A stretch of 64,000 nucleotides of DNA from Burkholderia savannae (GTDB lineage Bacteria > Pseudomonadota > Gammaproteobacteria > Burkholderiales > Burkholderiaceae), in assembly GCF_001524445.2 (NCBI RefSeq), contig NZ_CP013418.1, positions 1 through 64,000 on the forward strand. The letters are read 5' to 3'. The notes beneath the pieces are model-generated. The model saw only the letters and a list, made by a program, of their open reading frames with translations, was not told where the DNA came from and ran no database searches. How positions within the stretch are numbered: the stretch's first letter is position 1; every line of letters starts with the position of its first letter. This document shows positions 29,024 to 38,291 of this stretch, one piece after another. Position numbers and translations under genes: made by a program.

Positions 29024-29622
29024 GCCGGCCGATTTCGTTCGCGCGCGGCGGGCTCGGCGCGCTCGTCGTCGCGTCGGCCGCGAGCGCGCTCGTCGCCGGC
29101 GCGACGGGCTACGTCAACGGGCAGCGCGCCGGCGCGCGCGCGGCCGACGCGAAGCTCGCCGCCGTCGAGCGCCGGCATGCCGACGCGCTGCGCGATGCCG
29201 CCGAAAGCGCCCGCGCGCAGGAGCGCGAAGGCACGCTGCGCGCGAACCGCCTCGCCGCCGATCTCTTCACCGCAAACGCGCATCACGCGCTCGAAGCCGA
29301 CGCATTGAAACGGAGAATCGCCCGTGTCACCCGCCAATACCGCCCGACGCCGGATGCGCGTCCTGAGGCTCTGCCTCGCTGCGTTTTTACCGACGGCTTT
29401 GTCGGCGTGTGGAACGCCGCAGCCGGCCGCGACGCCGCCCGTCTGCCCGAGGCCGATCCTGCCGCCGGAGCTGCTGCGCCGGCCGGCTCCGCCGACGACG
29501 CTGACTCCGGGGTACGCGCGGACGACGTCCTCGCCAACCACGTCGACAACGCGCGACGCAGCCGAAACATCGAAGCACAACTGAACACATTGATCGACTG
29601 GCTCGAGGGGAGCGGGCAGTGA
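29020..29622 (+). CDS. Rz inner-membrane spanin subunit
   Basis: 200 residues; the ATG overlaps the endolysin stop (ATGA). One N-terminal membrane anchor (about 8-28), then a long Ala/Arg/Glu helical periplasmic region (about 35-110), typical of the i-spanin Rz. It connects inner and outer membranes with Rz1 to finish lysis. It carries an Rz1 gene in another frame. Confidence 0.78.
   Translation: MSRPISFARGGLGALVVASAASALVAGATGYVNGQRAGARAADAKLAAVERRHADALRDAAESARAQEREGTLRANRLAADLFTANAHHALEADALKRRIARVTRQYRPTPDARPEALPRCVFTDGFVGVWNAAAGRDAARLPEADPAAGAAAPAGSADDADSGVRADDVLANHVDNARRSRNIEAQLNTLIDWLEGSGQ
29354..29584 (+). CDS. Rz1 outer-membrane lipoprotein spanin, embedded in Rz
   Basis: 76 residues in a different frame wholly inside Rz. 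The ATG at 29354 starts a lipoprotein signal (MRVLRLCLAAFLPTALSAC) with lipobox L-S-A-C. The mature part is proline-rich, as in other Rz1 proteins. A GTG at 29324 would add ten residues before the signal peptide and is less likely. Nested Rz/Rz1 pairs are common in phages. Confidence 0.75.
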   Translation: MRVLRLCLAAFLPTALSACGTPQPAATPPVCPRPILPPELLRRPAPPTTLTPGYARTTSSPTTSTTRDAAETSKHN

Positions 29623-29957
29623 CGCTGCAAGTGGAATTCTGGCAATTGGCGTCGATGCTCGCGACGTTCGTCGGGCTGCTGGCCGCGGCGGGCAAGGCGT
29701 TGTTCGTGCAGATCGAGCGGCACCAGGCCGATCGCGATCAGAAGCAGGAGGAACAACTGCGAATGTTGCTCGAGCAGATCGGCCGTCAGACCGACAACGT
29801 CGCGCGTCTCGAGCGCGATTTCCTGAAGTTTCAGGCGGATCTGCCGTTGCAATACGTGCGGCGCGAGGATTACGTGCGCAATCAGACCGTCATCGAAGCG
29901 AAGCTCGACGCGGTCGCCTTGAAGATCGAGAACCTGCAATTGCGGGGGATGTCATGA
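29619..29957 (+). CDS. DUF2730 family phage protein
   Basis: 112 residues from a GTG at 29619 overlapping the Rz stop. One N-terminal membrane segment (about 7-28), then a charged helical region with strong coiled-coil character. Fits DUF2730, a family found just after lysis genes in Mu-like phages. Function unknown. Confidence 0.7.
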   Translation: MTLQVEFWQLASMLATFVGLLAAAGKALFVQIERHQADRDQKQEEQLRMLLEQIGRQTDNVARLERDFLKFQADLPLQYVRREDYVRNQTVIEAKLDAVALKIENLQLRGMS

Positions 29958-30286
29958 CGCATTGCGCGCCGCTCGGCATCGATCATGCGAAGGTGCGCCG
30001 CGAGACGCTGCGCTGGCACCTGATTCTCGCGCTGTACAACGCGCGGCCGGAAGAGGTTGCCGAGGACGTCGTGCAGGCGACGATGCGCTCGATCTACCCG
30101 GACGTCACGCCGATCGAAGTCCGCAAGGAGCTCGACTACCTCGCCGATCGCGTGCTCGTGCGGCTGCGCAAGGAGCCGTCCGGGCGCTGGTGGAGCGATC
30201 TGACGCGCTATGGCGTCGACGTCGCCGAATACACGATCGATTGCGAGCCGGGGATCGCCCGGCCGGTCAAGTATTGGAATCAGTGA
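29954..30286 (+). CDS. Conserved small protein of Mu-like phages
   Basis: 110 residues; ATG overlaps the DUF2730 stop. It reads as a winged-helix-like fold (WHLILALYNARPEEVAEDV ... PIEVRKELDYLADR). In BcepMu-type phages a gene of this kind stands just before the DNA-packaging genes. Here it is the last gene before the repeat-filled gap where the head module should begin. Confidence 0.65.
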   Translation: MTHCAPLGIDHAKVRRETLRWHLILALYNARPEEVAEDVVQATMRSIYPDVTPIEVRKELDYLADRVLVRLRKEPSGRWWSDLTRYGVDVAEYTIDCEPGIARPVKYWNQ

Positions 30287-30471
30287 CGGGCGGTGGGCGG
30301 TGGGCGGTGAGGCGGTGGCGGATTCGTGTCGGGTGCTTCGTGAATTGTGCTTCGTGCCTAGTGATTCGTGATCAGTACTCCGTGCTTTGCGAGTCGCGGC
30401 ATGTGCTCCGTGTTTTGGTATCGGGATATTTGCCGTCGCGCACTGAGGAGCGAACTTCGGCGGCGCGCGCG
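30287..30471. other. Left part of the gap where the head module is missing
   Basis: 185 bases, GC-biased and then T/G-rich (GTGCTTCGTG motifs), with no terminase or portal homology in any frame. Confidence 0.5.
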
Positions 30472-30860
30472 CCGAACGCCGAACGTCGAACGCCGAACGT
30501 CGAACGTCGAGCGCCGAACGTCGAACGTCGAACGTCGAACGTCGAACGTCGAACGTCGAACGTCGAACGTCGAACGTCGAACGTCGAACGTCGAACGTCG
30601 AACGTCGAGCGCCGAACGCCGAACGCCGAACGCCGAACACCGAACACCGAACACCGAACGCCGAACGCCGAACGCCGAACGCCGAACGCCGAACGCCGAG
30701 CGTCGAACGCCGAGCGTCGAACGCCGAGCGTCGAACATCGAATGCCGAACGCCGAACGCCGAACGCCGAACGCCGAACGCCGAACGCCGAACGCCGAACG
30801 CCGAACGCCGAACGCCGAACACCGAACACCGAACACCGAACACCGAACACCGAACACTCA
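30472..30860. repeat. 7-bp tandem repeat, about 55 copies
   Basis: Continuous array of CGAACGC, CGAACGT, CGAACAC and close variants. Because 7 is not a multiple of 3, all six frames remain largely open and give spurious heptapeptide-repeat ORFs (for example NVERRTS). Variant types occur in blocks, the pattern left by repeat expansion through slippage. Confidence 0.95.
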
Positions 30861-31281
30861 ACAACGAACGTCACGCGCCAGATGACGGAAAACGAACAAC
30901 GAGCGCAGAATGTTCCTCGCGAAGCCGTCTCGCTAGGCATCGTGCGTCGATCGACTAATGACGAGCGCAGGCAATCAACCACCGACCACCGACGGTCGAC
31001 CACCGACCACCGACCACCGACCGTCGATCGACGACCGCGCGCCGATGCTTGCGCGCGGGCCAAACGACATCTACATTGACCGCAGTCCGCCGCGCGTCAT
31101 CAACCCAAAATCCCTGCAGGAGCCTTCCCGGAGCGCTCGGACGCGCAATGTCCTTCATGGCACCGCCGCATCGTCCCGTAAAGGTTTATAAAGGCCTCGA
31201 CGCGTTGCCGGTGAGCCGTCCACATCCCGCGCGCGAGGATCGTCATCGAAGCGCCGAGGCCGTCGCAATCGGCGCGCAATC
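30861..31281. other. Middle part of the head-module gap
   Basis: No gene supported. 30977-31027 is another heptamer run (CCACCGA). The remainder has no recognisable phage-head sequence. Confidence 0.55.
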
Positions 31282-31300
31282 ATAAAGCCGATTAAAAGAC
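31282..31300 (+). promoter_or_regulatory. Late-promoter box 2 (tail operon)
   Basis: ATAAAGCCGATTAAAAGAC, identical to box 1, followed by a hairpin at 31312-31331 (GCCGCCC / GGGCGGC) at nearly the same distance. It is the only promoter-like element before the tail genes. Confidence 0.65.
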
Positions 31301-31319
31301 CCCCAGCGCTCGCCGCCCG

Positions 31320-31891
<572 letters not shown>

Positions 31892-31892
<1 letters not shown>

Positions 31893-32356
31893 TGGCGACC
31901 ACGCAAGAGAAGATCGACGCGCTCGTCGCGCGGCTGAGCCGGGCGCTGCCGGAGCTCGCCGTCGAGCATTTCCCCGCGCCGCCGGATGCGTACGCGCTGA
32001 CGCATCCCGTCGGCGCGCTGCTCGCCGGCTACGCGGGCAGCGAGTACGACACGCGCGTCGACGCCGTGGCGATCGTGCAGCCGCGCCGCGCGAAGTTCGC
32101 CGTGACTGTCGTGTCCCGGCAGCTCGCCGGCCGCGGCGGCGCGCTCGACGCGCTCGACGGCGTGCGCCGCGCGCTCGTCGGCTTCGCGCTGCCCGACGGC
32201 GAGAAGCTCGCGGCGGCCGCCGAACGGTTCGCCGGCCGCACCGACAGCGAGTGGCGCTATGCGATCGAGTTCGCCGCCGATGCGGTGATCGTCGAGGAGG
32301 CCGAGCCGGTCGACGGCCCGTTGTTGACCGAAGTTACCTACGAGGAGAAACCATGA
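31892..32356 (+). CDS. Gp37 family protein (tail terminator region)
   Basis: 154 residues from the ATG at 31892. It resembles the Gp37 family of Mu-like phages: an early EKIDALVARLSRALPELAVEHFP, central YDTRVDAVAIVQPRRAKFAVTV, and a late ERFAGRTDSEWRYAIEF. In Mu-like phages this gene stands at the head-tail boundary immediately before the sheath genes. It is the first intact gene after the gap. Confidence 0.78.
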
Positions 32357-32595
32357 AGTACCTGTACAGCGGCCCGATCAGCGGCGTCTCGCTGCAAGAC
32401 GGCACGGAAATCCGTGAAGCGATGCTGCATCCGGGCGCGCCGGTCGAGCTGCCCGAGCAGCACGAATACACGAAGACGCTGCTCGCGCTGGGCCATCTGC
32501 GCCCGGTCGCGGCGCACGACGAGCCCGCGCGCGAACGCGTCGCGGACGACCAACCGCAAGCCGCGTCGAACGGTGCGGCATCGAAGGGAGCATAA
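32353..32595 (+). CDS. DUF2635-like small tail-region protein (Mu gp38-like)
   Basis: 80 residues; ATG overlaps the previous stop. A compact domain (about 1-52) ends VELPEQHEYTKTLLALGHL, followed by a polar tail. The gene between Gp37 and sheath in Mu-like phages is of this kind; function unknown. Confidence 0.65.
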   Translation: MKYLYSGPISGVSLQDGTEIREAMLHPGAPVELPEQHEYTKTLLALGHLRPVAAHDEPARERVADDQPQAASNGAASKGA

Positions 32596-32599
32596 AACG

Positions 32600-34033
32600 A
32601 TGGCGGCAAATTATCTGCATGGCGTCGAAACCATCGAGACCGAAAACGGCTCGCGGCCGGTGAAGGTCGTCAAATCCGCCGTGATCGGCCTGATCGGCAC
32701 CGCGCCGACGGGCCCCGTGAACAAGCCGATCCAGTCGCTGTCCGACCGCGACGGCGCGCAGTTCGGCCCGCAGCTCGCGGGCTTCACGATCCCGCAGGCG
32801 CTCGACGCCGTCTACGACTACGGCGCGGGCACGGTGATCGTGATCAACGTGCTCGATCCGAAGCTCCACAAGAGCGTGATCGACGCCGAGGGCGTGACGT
32901 TCGACGCGGCGACCGGCCGCGCGACGCTCGCCCACCCGGCCGCGTCGAACCTCGTTCTGAAGAGCGAGAACGGCAACACGACGTACGCAGCCGGCGTCGA
33001 TTTCTCGCTCGACCCGGTGACGGGCGTGATCACGCGACTGAAGACGGGCGCGATCCCGGCGGGCGCGGCGACCGCGAAGGCCGCCTACGAGTACGCCGAT
33101 CCGACCAAGGTGACGGCGGCCGACATCATCGGCGCGGTCAACGCGGCGGGCATCCGCACCGGCATGAAGGCGCTGAAGGACACGTACAACCTGTTCGGCT
33201 ATTTCGCGAAGATCCTGATCGCGCCCGGCTACTGCACGCAGAACTCGGTCGCGGCGGAGCTCGAGGCGACGGCGGGCCAGCTCGGCGCGATCGCGTATGT
33301 CGACGCGCCCGTCGGCACGACGTTCGCGCAGGCGCTGGCGGGCCGCGGCCCGGCCGGCTCGATCAACTTCAACACGTCGAGCGAGCGCGTGCGCCTCTGC
33401 TACCCGCACGTGAAGGTCTACGATCCGGCGGCCAACGCCGAGCGCCTCGAGCCGCTGTCGTCGCGCGCGGCGGCGCTGCGCGCGCGCGTCGATCTCGACA
33501 AGGGCTACTGGTGGTCGAGCTCGAACCAGCAGCTCGTCGGCGTGACGGGCGTGGAGCGCCCGCTGTCGGCGATGATCGACGATCCGCAGTCCGAAGTGAA
33601 TCTGCTGAACGAGCAGGGGATCACGACCGTGTTCAACTCGTACGGCTCGGGCCTGCGCCTGTGGGGCAACCGCACCGCCGCGTGGCCGACCGTCACGCAC
33701 ATGCGCAACTTCGAGAACGTGCGCCGCACGGGCGACGTGATCAACGAGTCGCTGCGCTATTTCAGCCAGCAGTACATCGACATGCCGATCGACCAGGCGC
33801 TCATCGATTCGCTCGTCGAATCGGTGAACGGCTTCGGCCGCAAGCTGATCGGCGACGGCGCGCTGCTCGGCTTCAAGGCGTGGTTCGATCCGGCGCGCAA
33901 CCCGAAGGAGGAACTGTCGGCGGGCCATCTTCTGATCAACTACAAGTACACGGTGCCGCCCCCGCTCGAGCGCCTCACGTACGAAACCGAGATCACCTCG
34001 GAATATCTGCTCACGCTGAAGGGAGGCAACTGA
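32600..34033 (+). CDS. Contractile tail sheath protein
   Basis: 477 residues from the ATG at 32600. A myovirus sheath: N-terminal VKSAVIGLIGTAP strand, middle insertion domain (about 90-190), and the conserved C-terminal region with GYWWSSSNQQLVGVTGVERP and later FGRKLIGDGALLGF. It polymerises around the tube and contracts to drive it through the target envelope. Presence of an intact sheath makes the particle R-type, not flexible F-type. Confidence 0.92.
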   Translation: MAANYLHGVETIETENGSRPVKVVKSAVIGLIGTAPTGPVNKPIQSLSDRDGAQFGPQLAGFTIPQALDAVYDYGAGTVIVINVLDPKLHKSVIDAEGVTFDAATGRATLAHPAASNLVLKSENGNTTYAAGVDFSLDPVTGVITRLKTGAIPAGAATAKAAYEYADPTKVTAADIIGAVNAAGIRTGMKALKDTYNLFGYFAKILIAPGYCTQNSVAAELEATAGQLGAIAYVDAPVGTTFAQALAGRGPAGSINFNTSSERVRLCYPHVKVYDPAANAERLEPLSSRAAALRARVDLDKGYWWSSSNQQLVGVTGVERPLSAMIDDPQSEVNLLNEQGITTVFNSYGSGLRLWGNRTAAWPTVTHMRNFENVRRTGDVINESLRYFSQQYIDMPIDQALIDSLVESVNGFGRKLIGDGALLGFKAWFDPARNPKEELSAGHLLINYKYTVPPPLERLTYETEITSEYLLTLKGGN

Positions 34034-34034
34034 C

Positions 34035-34559
34035 ATGGCAGGCGGCATCAAGATCAATCGCATCACGAACGCGAACGTCTACGTGAACGGCAACTCGATG
34101 CTCGGCAAGGCCGAGGAAATCAAGCTGCCGGATATCCAGGCGATCATGGCCGAGCACAAGGCGCTCGGCATGATCGGCAAGGTCGAGCTGCCGGGCGGGC
34201 TCGACAAGCTCGAAGGCGAGATCAAGTGGAACTCGCTTTACGCCGACGTCGCGCGCGCGATGGCGAACCCGTTCCGGGCCGTGCAGCTTCAGTGCCGCTC
34301 GAACATCGAGACGTACGGCGCGCAGGGCCGCGTGCAGGAAGTGAGCCTCGTCACGTACCTGACCGTGATGTTCAAGAAGAATCCGCTCGGCACGTTCAAG
34401 CAGCACGAGAACGCGGATTTCAGCTCGTCGTTCGGCGCGACCTACGTGAAGCAGGTGATCGACGGGCAGGAAGTGCTCGAGCTCGACTATCTCGCGAACA
34501 TCTTCCGCGTCGACGGCGTTGACATGCTGTCGGACTTCCGCACGAATATCGGCGGTTGA
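34035..34559 (+). CDS. Tail tube protein (P2 FII-like)
   Basis: 174 residues from the ATG one base after the sheath stop. Matches the P2 FII tube family: INRITNANVYVNGNSMLGKAEEIKLPDIQ at the start and FSSSFGATYVKQVIDGQEVLELDYLANIFRVDGVD near the end. It forms the inner rigid tube. Intact. Confidence 0.92.
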   Translation: MAGGIKINRITNANVYVNGNSMLGKAEEIKLPDIQAIMAEHKALGMIGKVELPGGLDKLEGEIKWNSLYADVARAMANPFRAVQLQCRSNIETYGAQGRVQEVSLVTYLTVMFKKNPLGTFKQHENADFSSSFGATYVKQVIDGQEVLELDYLANIFRVDGVDMLSDFRTNIGG

Positions 34560-34924
34560 GTGCGGCGGGCGGCTCGCGGCGCGTGCGATGCGCGCCGCGG
34601 GCTGCGCAGCGTGCGACGGGCGATGTACGATGCGCGAAACGTTGAAGCGTTGAAGCGTTGAAGCGTTGAAACGTTGAAACGTTGAAACGTCGAAACGTCA
34701 AAGCGTCGACACGCCGACACGCCGACACGCCGACACGCTGACACGCTGACGCATCACCGCATCACCGCATCAACACCCCGACACGCGGCGCAATCCGCAA
34801 TTCGCGGCTCGCGATCTGCGGCCCGCAGCGCGCGGCTCACGGCGCGCGAATCACGATCGACGATTCACGTCCCACGATTCACGTCCCGGCCTTTCCGGTT
34901 CGACCCGCTTCGGCGGGTCTTTTT
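34560..34924. repeat. Repeat-filled spacer between tube and chaperone genes
   Basis: No gene. 34639-34790 is an octamer array that changes from GTTGAAGC through GTTGAAAC to CGACACGC and CTGACACG. A run of ATTCACGTCCC units follows at about 34860-34890, then a terminator. Confidence 0.85.
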
Positions 34925-34927
34925 TTT
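34902..34927 (+). terminator. Strong terminator after the sheath/tube operon
   Basis: GACCCGC-TTCG-GCGGGTC followed by eight T residues. The UUCG tetraloop and long T-run make this a textbook intrinsic terminator, so the downstream tail genes need their own promoter. Confidence 0.93.
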
Positions 34928-34945
34928 AGCCGTCTTCAAAAGCCC
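34925..34945 (+). promoter_or_regulatory. Late-promoter box 3 (chaperone/tape-measure operon)
   Basis: TTTAGCCGTCTTCAAAAGCC, an imperfect match to boxes 1 and 2 (AGCCG, TT, AAAAG, CC in the same order). It begins inside the T-run of the preceding terminator, 51 bases before the next gene. Confidence 0.45.
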
Positions 34946-34995
34946 TCGCCGGGGCCGCGCCCGACAATGTGCTCTCGATCCCAACGGAGCACACG

Positions 34996-35325
34996 ATGAT
35001 CATCACCCTCAAGCACCCCCTGAAGCTCGCGACCGGCGAAACCGTGTCGACGCTCACGCTGCGTCGCGGCAAGCGCAAGGACATGGCCGCCGCCGCCAAA
35101 TACAGCAGCGACGCCGGCGAACAGGAGGATTTTCTGTTCGCACGCCTGACGGGTCTCACCGTCGAGGATATCGGCGAGCTCGATCTCGCCGATGCGAAGC
35201 AGCTCGCCGACTCCTTTCGCGACATGGTCGAGGAGCGCGATGCCGCAATCGATGCGAGCGCCGCGGCAAGCGAAGCCGGGCGCGCCGGCCGAATCGACGG
35301 ACGCGATGCTGAGGCCGCTCGATGA
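34996..35325 (+). CDS. Phage tail assembly chaperone E (gp41-like)
   Basis: 109 residues from the ATG at 34996 (ACGGAGC upstream). It fits the tail-assembly chaperone family: IITLKHPLKLATGETVSTLTLRR, then GEQEDFLFARLTGLTVEDIGELDLADAKQLADSF. It lies between tube and tape measure as in P2 (E) and Mu. It keeps the tape measure soluble during tail assembly. Confidence 0.8.
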   Translation: MIITLKHPLKLATGETVSTLTLRRGKRKDMAAAAKYSSDAGEQEDFLFARLTGLTVEDIGELDLADAKQLADSFRDMVEERDAAIDASAAASEAGRAGRIDGRDAEAAR

Positions 35326-35455
35326 GGTGCTGCTGCTGGTGCTGAAGATGCAGCCGTCCGAGATCGCGGAACTCGATCTTGACGACTACTGGCACTGGAT
35401 CGACGCCGCCGAGCGGGAGATCAAGCGGCGCAACGATGCGATGGGCGCGTCGTAG
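35306..35455 (+). CDS. Small tail assembly protein (E+E'-like)
   Basis: 49 residues from an ATG at 35306, in a different frame and overlapping the end of the previous gene. Sequence MLRPLDEVLLLVLKMQPSEI, then DLDDYWHWIDAAEREI, resembles the second, WY-containing part of P2-type E+E' chaperones. In P2 it is made as a frameshift extension; here frame 1 to frame 2 would need a +1 shift and I see no obvious slippery site, so independent initiation is equally likely. Confidence 0.6.
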   Translation: MLRPLDEVLLLVLKMQPSEIAELDLDDYWHWIDAAEREIKRRNDAMGAS

Positions 35456-35524
35456 CGAACGGCGAGACCGCGCAGCGCTGAGCGCTATGCACTGCATCGC
35501 ACGGCGCCGCGCGGCGGGCGGCGG

Positions 35525-35692
35525 GCATCGAGCGACGAGCATTGACCGGCAGGAATCGAACGGCAAGCATCGAACGGTAACCATCGAGTGGCAGGCATCG
35601 AGCGGCAAGCATCGAGCGGCAAGCATCGAACGGTAACCATCGAGCGGCAAGCATCGAACGGCAAGCATCGAACGGCAACCATCGAACGGCGG
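35525..35692. repeat. 14-bp tandem repeat before the tape measure gene
   Basis: About 12 copies of GCATCGAACGGCAA and variants (GAGCGGCAA, AACGGTAACC) filling the spacer upstream of the tape measure start. The array is open in the tape-measure frame, giving a false N-terminal extension. Confidence 0.93.
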
Positions 35693-35731
35693 GCGGCGAT
35701 CTCCGCGCGCGTCGCAACGGGCAGGACAGAC

Positions 35732-38290
35732 ATGGCAAGCGACATTTACATCGGAATCAGAAACGGCGCGGCGGCGTCCGGCGGCGTCGGCGCTGCGCTA
35801 TCGAGCGCGAAGGCGACGCTGGAAGACCTCGGGCGCGTCGCGGACGCGCTGCGTGGAAAACACGATCGCCTCGGCGGGGCGATGGCGCGCGCGATCGCGC
35901 ATCCGCTGCGCGACGTCGGCGAGCTGCGCGCGCAGTACGAGCAGCTCGGCCGCGCGATCGACCGGGCGCAGGCGCGCCATGCGGCGCTCGACGCGCGAAT
36001 CGCGCGCGGCGCGGCGCTCGGCGACCAGCGCGGCCAATACCTGGCGAAGCTCGGCGAGTTGTCCGCAATCACGAAGACCATCGCCGCGCCGATCGTCGGC
36101 GCACTCACGCGCGCAGCGGATTTCCAGGCGGCGCTGCGCGGCGTGGCGATCGACGGCGGCCTGTCGCGCGCCGACGAGCGGAAGCTCGGCGACGCGATCC
36201 GCGACGCGGCGCGCGCGACCGGCGCGAAGCACGGCGCGCTGATCGAAGGCGCGGGCGTGCTGATCGGCGGCGGCATGAGCGCGGCCGAAGCCGGCCGTCA
36301 GTCGCGTCTGCTCGGCCAGGTCGCGATCGCGTCGGGCGCGGACGTCAAGGACGTCGCCGGCATGTCGTACGCGCTGTCGGAGACGCTCGGCATCAAGGGC
36401 GACGCCGCGCTGAAGGACGCGTTCAGCCGCGCCGCATACGGCGGCGGGCTCGGCCACATGAAGCTCGCCGACGTCGTGAAGGCGATGCCGGATCTCGCGT
36501 CGTCGTTCGCCGCGCAGGGCGTGACCGGGCAGCAGGCGCTGTCGCAGATCGTCGCGAGCCTCGCGATGGGCCGCGAGGGCGCGGCGTCCGGCGAGGACGC
36601 CGCGGCGAACATGCAGGCGTGGCTCAAGCAGATGACCTCGCCATCGACCGCGAAGGCGTACGAGAAGGCCGGCGTCGATTACAGGAAATCGATGGCGAAC
36701 ATCGTCGGCGCCGGTTATTCGGAGTACGAGGCGTCGCTCGAGATCGCGCGCAAGTTCATCGCGTCGCGCGGCGAAGGTTTCGCCAGCGAATGGAAGCGCG
36801 CCGGCGCGCGCGGCGACGTCGGCGCGCAGCGCAAGCTGATCGAGCGCTTCGGGATGAGCGAGCTGTTTCAGGACACGCGCGCGGTCGATCACCTGCTCGC
36901 GATGCGCGAGAACTGGGGCAAGTACCAGGCGAACAAGCAGGCGATGGGCAACGAGCAGGCGGCGGGCGCGCTCGACGAAGACTACGCGCGCCGAATCCAG
37001 ACGGCGAGCGCCGCATGGGGCAATCTGCAGACGCAGATCGACGGCCTTGGCGAGACGGTCGGCCGCACGCTGCTGCCGCCGCTGACCGACGTGATGAACC
37101 TGCTGTCGCCGATGGTCGCTCAGGTCGGCGTGTTCGCGGCCGCGCATCCGAATGCGATTCGCGGCGTCGTCGGTCTCGCGGCCGCGTCGATCGCGATGCG
37201 CGGCGCGACGCTCGGCGCGGGCCTCGCGATGAACGTGCTCGTGAAGACGCCGCTCAACGCGCTCGGCACCGCGCTGTCGACGCTCGCGGCGAAGTGGACG
37301 CTGCTGCGCTCGCTGCTGCGCGGCGGCGCGCGGTTGTCGACGCTGTTCCAGCTCGGCGGCATGAACGCGGGCGCGGCGGACAAGCTCGCCGCGGGCCTCA
37401 ACCGCGCGCGCGCGATCGCGCTCGGCGCGGGCCGCTCGATGCTCGCGGCGGGCGGCCGCGTGCTCGGTTTCGCGCGCAGTCTCGGCGCGATCGCGCTCGG
37501 CTCGCTGACCACGCTCGCGCGCGCCGGCGCGACGGCCGGCCGTGTGCTCGGGAGCGGCCTCGCGCGCGGGCTGATGACGGCGGGCCGCGCGCTGCTGTGG
37601 GTCGGCCGCGCCATGGTGACGACGCCGATCGGCCTCGTGCTGACGGGCATCGCGGTCGCGGGCTATCTGATCTACCGCAACTGGAACCGCATCGGCCCGG
37701 TCCTCACGAGGTTTGTCGCCATCGCGCGCGACAGGCTCACGACGCTGTGGGACGGCCTCAAGGCGCTGCCCGAGCGATTCATGTCGATCGGCCGCGCCAT
37801 CGTCGAAGGCTTGCTGAACGGCTTGAACGAGCGGTTCGGCGCGGCGAAGGCGGCGGTGGTCGGCTTTGCCGGGTCGATGAAATCGTGGTTCGCGAGCGTG
37901 CTCGGCATTCATTCGCCGTCGCGCGTCTTCATGGGCTACGGCGAGAACATCGCGCAAGGCGCGGCGCTCGGCGTCCGGGGCGCGGCCGAGCTGCCCGCGC
38001 GCGCGGCCGCGAGCATGGCGACGCAGACGGCCGCCGCCGCCTCGCTGAAGCGCATCGACGCCGCGCGCGCCGGCCTGCCGCTCGCCGGCGCACACGCGGC
38101 GGGCATGGCAGGCGCGGGCGCGGCGAACGGCGTGTCGATTCACTTCGCGCCGAACATCACGGTGCAGGGCGGCTCGGGCGCGAGCGTTGGCGAGCAGGTT
38201 GGCCGCGCGCTGAACCTGTCGCTGCGCGAGCTCGAAAAAATGATGGAACGCGTCGTCGCGCAACGCGCGCGGCGCGCTTACGGAGGTTGA
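35732..38290 (+). CDS. Tail tape measure protein
   Basis: 852 residues when started at MASDIYIGIRNG (35732), downstream of the repeat array; the frame is open further upstream only through repeats. Long helical N-terminus, hydrophobic segments around 480-515 and 625-650, and the conserved C-terminal LGIHSPSRVFMGYGENIAQGAALG motif of tape measures. It sets tail length. The size predicts a tail of ordinary myovirus length, so this is a full-size tail. Confidence 0.9.
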   Translation: MASDIYIGIRNGAAASGGVGAALSSAKATLEDLGRVADALRGKHDRLGGAMARAIAHPLRDVGELRAQYEQLGRAIDRAQARHAALDARIARGAALGDQRGQYLAKLGELSAITKTIAAPIVGALTRAADFQAALRGVAIDGGLSRADERKLGDAIRDAARATGAKHGALIEGAGVLIGGGMSAAEAGRQSRLLGQVAIASGADVKDVAGMSYALSETLGIKGDAALKDAFSRAAYGGGLGHMKLADVVKAMPDLASSFAAQGVTGQQALSQIVASLAMGREGAASGEDAAANMQAWLKQMTSPSTAKAYEKAGVDYRKSMANIVGAGYSEYEASLEIARKFIASRGEGFASEWKRAGARGDVGAQRKLIERFGMSELFQDTRAVDHLLAMRENWGKYQANKQAMGNEQAAGALDEDYARRIQTASAAWGNLQTQIDGLGETVGRTLLPPLTDVMNLLSPMVAQVGVFAAAHPNAIRGVVGLAAASIAMRGATLGAGLAMNVLVKTPLNALGTALSTLAAKWTLLRSLLRGGARLSTLFQLGGMNAGAADKLAAGLNRARAIALGAGRSMLAAGGRVLGFARSLGAIALGSLTTLARAGATAGRVLGSGLARGLMTAGRALLWVGRAMVTTPIGLVLTGIAVAGYLIYRNWNRIGPVLTRFVAIARDRLTTLWDGLKALPERFMSIGRAIVEGLLNGLNERFGAAKAAVVGFAGSMKSWFASVLGIHSPSRVFMGYGENIAQGAALGVRGAAELPARAAASMATQTAAAASLKRIDAARAGLPLAGAHAAGMAGAGAANGVSIHFAPNITVQGGSGASVGEQVGRALNLSLRELEKMMERVVAQRARRAYGG

Positions 38291-38291
38291 T

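Noticed and set aside
30472..30860. Possible CRISPR array
   Set aside because: The unit is only 7 bp and continuous, with no unique spacers and no cas genes in the window.
30358..30958. Long ORFs with heptapeptide repeats (NVERRTS or VRRSAFG) on both strands
   Set aside because: They are produced by the 7-bp array, which keeps every frame open. No ribosome site and no non-repeat domain.
35588..35731. N-terminal extension of the tape measure protein
   Set aside because: The extension is translated 14-bp repeat; the conserved-looking protein starts at 35732.
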